NCBI GenBank assembly: GCA_900770265.1
Contig: CAAGJR010000208.1
Location: forward strand, 1-17,929
Direction: 5' to 3'
Origin: an uncultured Acidaminococcus sp.
GTDB lineage: Bacteria > Bacillota > Negativicutes > Acidaminococcales > Acidaminococcaceae
Length of the DNA: 17,929 nucleotides
Part shown: positions 13,832 through 17,929 of the stretch, in pieces
Position numbering within the stretch: position 1 is the stretch's first letter
Layout of the letters: each line of letters starts with the position of its first letter
The notes under the pieces: generated by a model
Databases searched by the model: none
Told to the model about the DNA's origin: nothing
The model's input: only the letters and a program-made list of their open reading frames with translations
Translations under genes and position numbers: made by a program

Positions 13832-15151
13832 ATGGAACAAGCACTTTACTTGGAATGCAACAGCGGCATCAGCGGCGATATGATGGTGGGGGCCCTGCTG
13901 GACCTGGGGGCTGATGAGAAAAAGCTGCGGGAAACCCTGGCCACCCTGCCCCTCAACGGGTATACCATCCAGATTTCCCGGGTGAAGAAGGCCGGGCTGG
14001 ATGCCTGCGATTTCCTGGTGCAGCTGGATGCGGAGCACGAGAACCACGACCATGATATGGAATACCTGTATGGCTTCAAAAAGGGTGGAGAGGCAGCCGT
14101 TGCCCACGAGCATCATCACCATCACCACCATGAGCATCGGGGCCTGCAGGAGGTACTGGCCATCCTGGAACAGGGGAAACTGACCCTGGGCGCTTTGGCC
14201 CTGGCGAAAAAGATTTTTACCATTTTGGGCGAGGCGGAGGCCAAAGCCCATGGCACCACCCTGGAGGAAGTCCATTTCCATGAAGTGGGGGCCGTGGATT
14301 CCATCGTGGACATTGCGGCCGTGGCCATCTGCCTGGACGATCTGGGCATCCGGAATGTGATCCTGCCCGTCCTGAATGAAGGGAAGGGCTGCGTCCGCTG
14401 CGCCCATGGCATCCTGCCCATCCTGGTGCCGGCGGTGGCGAACATCGCAGCGGCCCACGGGCTGCCCCTCCATATCATGCCCTTTGCCGGCGAATATGTG
14501 ACACCCACCGGCGCGGCCATCGCGGCGGCCATCCGGACCCGCAATGCGCTGCCGGAAACCTTCACCATCGCGAAAGTGGGGCTGGGGGCCGGCAAGCGGG
14601 AACAGGCCATGCCCAGCCTGCTCCGGGCCCTGCTCCTGGACGTGCCGGAAGAAGCCGGCCGGGAACCCTGGGAGCAGGATTCCATCTGGAAGCTGGAAAC
14701 CGATCTGGACGACTGCCCGGGGGAAGCTCTGGGGCATGTACTGGAGGCACTGCTGGCGGCCGGGGCCCGGGATGTGCAGTATACACCGGTGTATATGAAG
14801 AAGAACCGGCCGGGGTACCTGGTGACCGTCCTGTGCAAGGAAGCTCAGCGCAGCGTGCTGGAGGCGCTCCTGTTCCGGGAAACCACCACCATCGGCATCC
14901 GGCGTACCCGCATGGACCGGTCCATCCTGAAACGGCAGGAAAGGACAGTGGAAACCGCCCTGGGCCCTGTAAAAGTCAAAGAAGTCCAGGTGCCCCGGCT
15001 GACGCCTGACGGAAAAGTGGCGGAGGAAGGCGAAGCCCGCTGGTATCCGGAATATGAAAGCATCGCCGCCCTGTGCCGGAAGACCGGGCACAGCTACCAG
15101 GCCGTATGGCAGCAGGTGCTGCAGCAGCTGGCAACGCAGAAGGAGGGATGA
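13832..15151 (+). CDS. larC: Nickel insertion protein LarC (single unbroken frame)
   Basis: LarC is a CTP-dependent cyclometallase that inserts nickel into the dithio-pincer precursor, completing the cofactor. The 439 residues start with the typical YLECNSGISGDM. HFHEVGAVDSIVDI near 149 and PFAGEYVTPTGAAI near 218 follow, and WKLETDLDDCPGEALG near 288 and YMKKNRPGY near 322 mark the C-terminal domain. In L. plantarum the protein is encoded as larC1 and larC2, joined by ribosomal frameshifting; here one frame covers both. A histidine-rich loop at H92-H102 (HE, seven H, then EH) probably stores or relays nickel. AAAGGAG at 13818-13824 serves the start. It is followed after four bases by the nickel importer gene. 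Confidence 0.95.
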   Translation: MEQALYLECNSGISGDMMVGALLDLGADEKKLRETLATLPLNGYTIQISRVKKAGLDACDFLVQLDAEHENHDHDMEYLYGFKKGGEAAVAHEHHHHHHHEHRGLQEVLAILEQGKLTLGALALAKKIFTILGEAEAKAHGTTLEEVHFHEVGAVDSIVDIAAVAICLDDLGIRNVILPVLNEGKGCVRCAHGILPILVPAVANIAAAHGLPLHIMPFAGEYVTPTGAAIAAAIRTRNALPETFTIAKVGLGAGKREQAMPSLLRALLLDVPEEAGREPWEQDSIWKLETDLDDCPGEALGHVLEALLAAGARDVQYTPVYMKKNRPGYLVTVLCKEAQRSVLEALLFRETTTIGIRRTRMDRSILKRQERTVETALGPVKVKEVQVPRLTPDGKVAEEGEARWYPEYESIAALCRKTGHSYQAVWQQVLQQLATQKEG

Positions 15152-15155
15152 GCCC

Positions 15156-16175
15156 ATGCATATGGCGGACGCACTGCTGTCCCCGGCTGTGGCCGGGACC
15201 ATGTACGCCCTTTCCGGTGCGGTGGCTTGCTATGCGGCTCGGCAGGTCAGGAAACGGGAGGGAGAAGATATCGTCCCCAAGATGGGTGTCCTGGGCGCTT
15301 TTGTCTTTGCGGCCCAGATGATCAACTTTGCCATTCCCGGGACCGGTTCTTCCGGCCATCTCTGCGGCGGGATGCTCCTTTCGGCGGTGGTGGGACCCAG
15401 CGCCGGCTTTCTGACCCTGATCGGGATCCTGACCCTGCAGTGCCTGCTGTTTGGCGATGGGGGACTGCTGGCTCTGGGGGCCAATGTGTGGAACATGGCG
15501 TTTTACGGCTGCTTTGTGGGCGGAGGGCTTTTGTGGCCCCTATTGACCCGCAATGGGCTGAGCAAAAAACGCATTGCCCTGGCCAGCGTGGCCGGCAGTG
15601 TATTGACCCTGCAGCTGGGGGCGTTTTCCGTTTCGGCAGAAACCTATTTATCCGGGATCACCCAATTGCCCTTTTCCGCCTTTTTGCTGCTGATGCAGCC
15701 CATCCATCTGGCCATCGGTCTGGTGGAGGGCCTGATCACCGCTGCGGTGCTGGGCTTTGTCTACGAAAACCGGCCGGAACTGCTCCGGCAGCCGGCCATC
15801 TCCGGCCAGGCGGTGCAGGCCGGTGGCTGGAGCCGGAAGAAACTGCTGGGAGTGCTGGCGGCGTCCGCCCTTGTGCTTGGCGGCGGATTGTCCCTTTTGG
15901 CCTCCGGTGACCCGGATGGGCTGGAATGGTCCATTGCCCGGCTGACGGGCAGCCCGGAACTGGAAGGCTCGGAGCAGGGCATCTACGGGGTAGCCGCCCG
16001 GCTGCAGGAACTTACCGCGCTCTTTCCCGATTACCAGGTGCCGGGGCTGACGGAAAGCCAGGGTACGGCGGTGGCCGGCGTGGCAGGTACGCTGCTGGTC
16101 CTGGGGGTTGTGTGGCTCCTGGGACGGGCCCTGGGAAAGGGAAAGAACCATGAAACCTCTGGACAGTGCCATTGA
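15156..16175 (+). CDS. larMN: Fused nickel ECF transporter S-component LarMN (NikM-NikN/CbiM type)
   Basis: This 339-residue membrane protein binds Ni2+ outside and carries it in with LarQ and LarO. The N terminus is MHMADALLSP. In NikM the free amino end, H2 and a later histidine bind nickel, and that histidine is present as H68 in GSSGHLCGG. The ATG at 15156, with AGGAGGG at 15141-15147, is therefore the functional start; any longer N terminus would block the site. About 1-205 is the NikM/CbiM domain. After a helix near 230-248 comes DPDGLEW (PDGLE at 253-257) and a final helix near 303-323, the NikN-type part, so M and N are fused as in the Lactobacillus lar(MN)QO transporter. Its place right after larC argues for nickel rather than cobalt, and no cobalamin genes are near. 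The last 26 bases overlap larQ. Confidence 0.92.
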   Translation: MHMADALLSPAVAGTMYALSGAVACYAARQVRKREGEDIVPKMGVLGAFVFAAQMINFAIPGTGSSGHLCGGMLLSAVVGPSAGFLTLIGILTLQCLLFGDGGLLALGANVWNMAFYGCFVGGGLLWPLLTRNGLSKKRIALASVAGSVLTLQLGAFSVSAETYLSGITQLPFSAFLLLMQPIHLAIGLVEGLITAAVLGFVYENRPELLRQPAISGQAVQAGGWSRKKLLGVLAASALVLGGGLSLLASGDPDGLEWSIARLTGSPELEGSEQGIYGVAARLQELTALFPDYQVPGLTESQGTAVAGVAGTLLVLGVVWLLGRALGKGKNHETSGQCH

Positions 16176-16920
16176 GGCTGTCCACCAGCTGGACGACCTG
16201 GCGGTCAGGGACACAATCCTGACCCGGCTTTCTCCGCTGTGCAAACTGGCTTCCCTGTTTGCCTTTCTGTTCACTCTGGCTTCTCTGGGGCGGCAGGACC
16301 TGCTGCGGACCGTCGTACTCCTTCTGGTCCTGCCGGTCCTGTACCGGCTGGGAAAAATCCCCTGGAGACGGTCCCTGCGGCAGCTGCGTCCTGTGCTGCT
16401 GATGGTGGGGAGTATCGGCGTGCTCAATCTGTTCTGGAGCGAGGGGGCTCCGGTGCCTCTGGGCCCGGTGACCATCCCCGCCGGTGTGGCGGCCCTGCTC
16501 GTACTCCTTTTGAAGGCGATGGGTTGCGTCCTGGGGGCCTATCTGCTCCTTGCCACCACCACCCTGGAAAAACTGGCCGGTGCCCTGCAGAAGCTGCCCG
16601 TGCCCCAGATCCTGATCGTCTCGCTGCTGCTCACCTGGCGGTACCTGGTGCTGCTGCTCCAGGAAGGACGCCGGATGGCCACTGCGTACCAGCTGCGGGC
16701 GCCGGAAAGCCGGGGGATTCCCTGGAAGATCAGCGGCAGCCTGCTGGGCCTTTTGCTCCTCCGCAGCCTTGACCGGGCCCAACTGGTCTATGAAAGTATG
16801 AAGCTGCGGGGCTTTACGGGGAATTTTCCGGATGGGGAAAGCTCAGGCGATCTCCGCTCCAGTCTGCTGATGACGGCCGGGACCCTGGGCTGGTGCCTGT
16901 TATGCCGTTTTTATCTTTGA
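16150..16920 (+). CDS. larQ: ECF transporter transmembrane coupling protein LarQ (NikQ/CbiQ family)
   Basis: The EcfT-type membrane protein connects the nickel-binding LarMN with the ATPase LarO. The 256 residues contain about five hydrophobic segments (33-48, 52-67, 82-97, 110-135 and 154-172). Two arginine-containing coupling helices follow, AYQLRA near 179 and SMKLRGF near 216, which dock on the ATPase. RLSPLCKL near 26 is the usual beginning of the conserved region. The ATG at 16150 with AAGGGAAAG upstream gives an N terminus typical of the family, although an in-frame ATG exists at 16108. The gene overlaps the end of larMN by 26 bases, consistent with coupled translation. The C-terminal region (224-256) varies in the family and ends in a short hydrophobic stretch. 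Confidence 0.9.
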   Translation: MKPLDSAIEAVHQLDDLAVRDTILTRLSPLCKLASLFAFLFTLASLGRQDLLRTVVLLLVLPVLYRLGKIPWRRSLRQLRPVLLMVGSIGVLNLFWSEGAPVPLGPVTIPAGVAALLVLLLKAMGCVLGAYLLLATTTLEKLAGALQKLPVPQILIVSLLLTWRYLVLLLQEGRRMATAYQLRAPESRGIPWKISGSLLGLLLLRSLDRAQLVYESMKLRGFTGNFPDGESSGDLRSSLLMTAGTLGWCLLCRFYL

Positions 16921-16943
16921 AATTTTGAAAGGGGGGTCATCCC

Positions 16944-17690
16944 TTGTCTTCCATCCTTGCCATTTCTCATGTACAGTTCCACTATCCGGCACCACTTTCC
17001 GAAACCCAGTCGATTCCGGTATTCCAGGACATTTCCTTTTCTTTGGGCCTCGGAGAAAAAGTGGGGCTGATCGGCAGCAACGGGGTGGGGAAATCCACGC
17101 TGTTGAAGCTGATCGTCGGCCTGCTGCCCCTCCAGGAAGGCCAGCTGACGGTGTGCGGGCTGCCCTTGGATAAAAAGAACCTGCCGGCCATCCGCCAGAA
17201 GACAGGGTATGTTTTCCAGGATTCGGAAAGCCAGCTGTTCATGCCAACCGTGGAAGAGGACGTGGGCTTTGCCCTGCGCAATGCCGGATTTCCCCGGGAA
17301 GAGGTGGAACGGCGTACGAACGAGGCCCTGCAACAGGTAGGAATGGAACAGCTGGCCAAACGGCAGATCTACCGGCTGTCCGGCGGCCAGAAAAAATTGG
17401 CGGCCATTGCCGGCCTTCTGACCCTGGAACCGGAGCTTCTGCTGCTGGATGAACCCTCGGCGGCGCTGGACCCCAGGAACCGGCGCAACCTGATCCGGAT
17501 CCTGCGGCAGCTGCCCTGTGCCCAGCTGATTGCCTCCCATGATCTGGATTTCATCTGGGATACCTGTAATCAGGTTATCCTGCTGCACCAGGGCCATGTG
17601 GCCAAGGCGGGCCCGACCCGGGAAATCCTGGCCGATCAGGGCCTGCTGGAAGAATCCGGCCTGGAGCTGCCACTGCGGCTGCAGAGATAA
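16944..17690 (+). CDS. larO: ECF transporter ATP-binding protein LarO (NikO/CbiO family)
   Basis: This 248-residue ABC ATPase powers nickel uptake with LarMN and LarQ at the inner face of the membrane. All nucleotide-binding motifs are intact: Walker A GSNGVGKS at 44-51, Q92 in VFQDSESQLF (the ECF-type Q-loop), signature LSGGQ at 145-149, Walker B LLLLDEP ending at D169/E170, and the switch histidine H199 in ASHD. The start is TTG at 16944, preceded by AAAGGGGGG at 16928-16936; no ATG near the N terminus is in frame. It follows larQ after 23 bases and is the last gene of the continuous lar block. Only one ATPase gene is present, so it presumably works as a homodimer, as in other NikO/CbiO systems. 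Confidence 0.94.
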   Translation: MSSILAISHVQFHYPAPLSETQSIPVFQDISFSLGLGEKVGLIGSNGVGKSTLLKLIVGLLPLQEGQLTVCGLPLDKKNLPAIRQKTGYVFQDSESQLFMPTVEEDVGFALRNAGFPREEVERRTNEALQQVGMEQLAKRQIYRLSGGQKKLAAIAGLLTLEPELLLLDEPSAALDPRNRRNLIRILRQLPCAQLIASHDLDFIWDTCNQVILLHQGHVAKAGPTREILADQGLLEESGLELPLRLQR

Positions 17691-17745
17691 AAAGTTGCAC
17701 TTTCGTCCCGGTTCCGATGGATTTTTCATGATTTCTTCCACATCG

Positions 17746-17766
17746 GGCAATATTCATTGCCATTTT
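17746..17766 (+). terminator. Weak hairpin between larO and the next gene
   Basis: GGCAAT (17746-17751) pairs with ATTGCC (17756-17761) across a four-base loop and is followed by ATTTT. The stem is short, so termination would be partial at best. The rest of the 147-base gap shows no convincing promoter. Confidence 0.35.
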
Positions 17767-17837
17767 CAGGAGAAATTGCTACTGTAATACTGGATAGGAA
17801 TCGGAATTCCAGGGAAATCAGAAAAGAGGGAAGTCCC

Positions 17838-17929
17838 ATGACCACATCACTGGAAGAAATGCTGAAAGACTATGAAATCCCGCCTGTGGCAAAGGTCCAG
17901 GTGCTGTTCGACCGGACTCGGCTGGAACG
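17838..17929 (+). CDS. Start of a gene cut by the window edge, possibly a LarA-type nickel-dependent hydroxyacid racemase
   Basis: Thirty complete codons are visible from the ATG at 17838, with GAGGG at 17826-17830 seven bases upstream; the frame is open to the edge. The peptide (MTTSLEEMLKDYEIPPVAKV, then QVLFDRTRLE) has the look of the N terminus of LarA/DUF2088 proteins, in which a short helix is followed by an IP-x-x-x-KV-x-x-FD strand. This is a recollection of pattern, not an alignment. Position supports it: LarA homologues are the enzymes that use the nickel-pincer nucleotide made by the upstream genes. The known superfamily includes racemases of lactate, malate and other 2-hydroxyacids and a gluconate epimerase, so the substrate is open. 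The gene may instead be unrelated. Confidence 0.45.
   Translation, partial: MTTSLEEMLKDYEIPPVAKVQVLFDRTRLE

Noticed and set aside
14110..14142. CAT/CAC repeat in larC as a possible tandem repeat or sequencing artefact
   Set aside because: It encodes an in-frame histidine-rich loop of a kind common in nickel-handling proteins, and the frame is intact on both sides.
13790..15202. Long - strand open frame opposite larC (about 470 codons)
   Set aside because: It is a mirror of larC codon bias, with proline/glutamine/histidine-rich low-information sequence; larC is certain.
15156..17690. Cobalt rather than nickel transporter (CbiM/CbiN/CbiQ/CbiO)
   Set aside because: The families are alike, but the genes follow larC directly, no cobalamin synthesis gene is visible, and fused MN with Q and O matches the Lactobacillus lar(MN)QO nickel importer.

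Overview
The window fits a moderately G+C-rich member of the Firmicutes. An anaerobic, acid-fermenting Negativicutes such as an Acidaminococcus relative is my best guess. That guess rests on the mix of TRAP and tripartite-tricarboxylate carboxylate importers, sugar-acid dehydratases, nickel-pincer cofactor genes, strong AGGAGG-type ribosome binding sites and some TTG/GTG starts. No rRNA, tRNA, CRISPR array, insertion sequence or integrase was seen, and no gene-free stretch exceeds about 210 bases.

Region 1 (1-5418) is A+T-rich. It holds a mandelate-racemase-type enolase-superfamily enzyme on the + strand. Convergent to it on the - strand are a COG3964-type amidohydrolase, a rare-looking single-chain fusion of the TRAP large permease (DctM) with its substrate-binding protein (DctP), and the small TRAP permease DctQ.

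Region 2 (5442-8881) is clearly richer in G+C. It holds glucarate dehydratase gudD, which is co-directional with and just upstream of dctQ. A LysR-type regulator is divergent from gudD, and a second related LysR-type regulator lies tail to tail with the first across a shared bidirectional terminator. The switch in base composition falls in or very near the 23 bases between gudD and dctQ. The operon gudD-dctQ-dctMP-amidohydrolase therefore seems to have been assembled from two sources.

Region 3 (9067-12112) is a tripartite tricarboxylate transporter operon, tctC-tctB-tctA. It is divergent from the second LysR gene, with a recognisable promoter and two TCTAGA-containing sites. An excellent hairpin-plus-T-run lies between tctC and tctB and would make the binding protein more abundant than the permease.

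Region 4 (12251-17690, very G+C-rich) is a tightly packed operon, larE-larB-larC-larMN-larQ-larO. LarB, LarE and LarC build the nickel-pincer nucleotide cofactor of lactate racemase-type enzymes, and LarMN-Q-O is an ECF-type nickel importer that supplies the metal. LarE has the three-cysteine arrangement associated with [4Fe-4S]-dependent sulfur transfer, and LarC is one unbroken frame with a histidine-rich loop. The window ends in the first 30 codons of a gene that may encode the LarA-type racemase or epimerase using this cofactor; only its start is visible.

The overall theme is capture and isomerisation or dehydration of hydroxy-carboxylic and sugar acids. There are two separate binding-protein-dependent carboxylate importers with local regulators, two enolase-superfamily enzymes, a hydrolase that could unmask acylated substrates, and a cofactor factory for hydroxyacid racemases.
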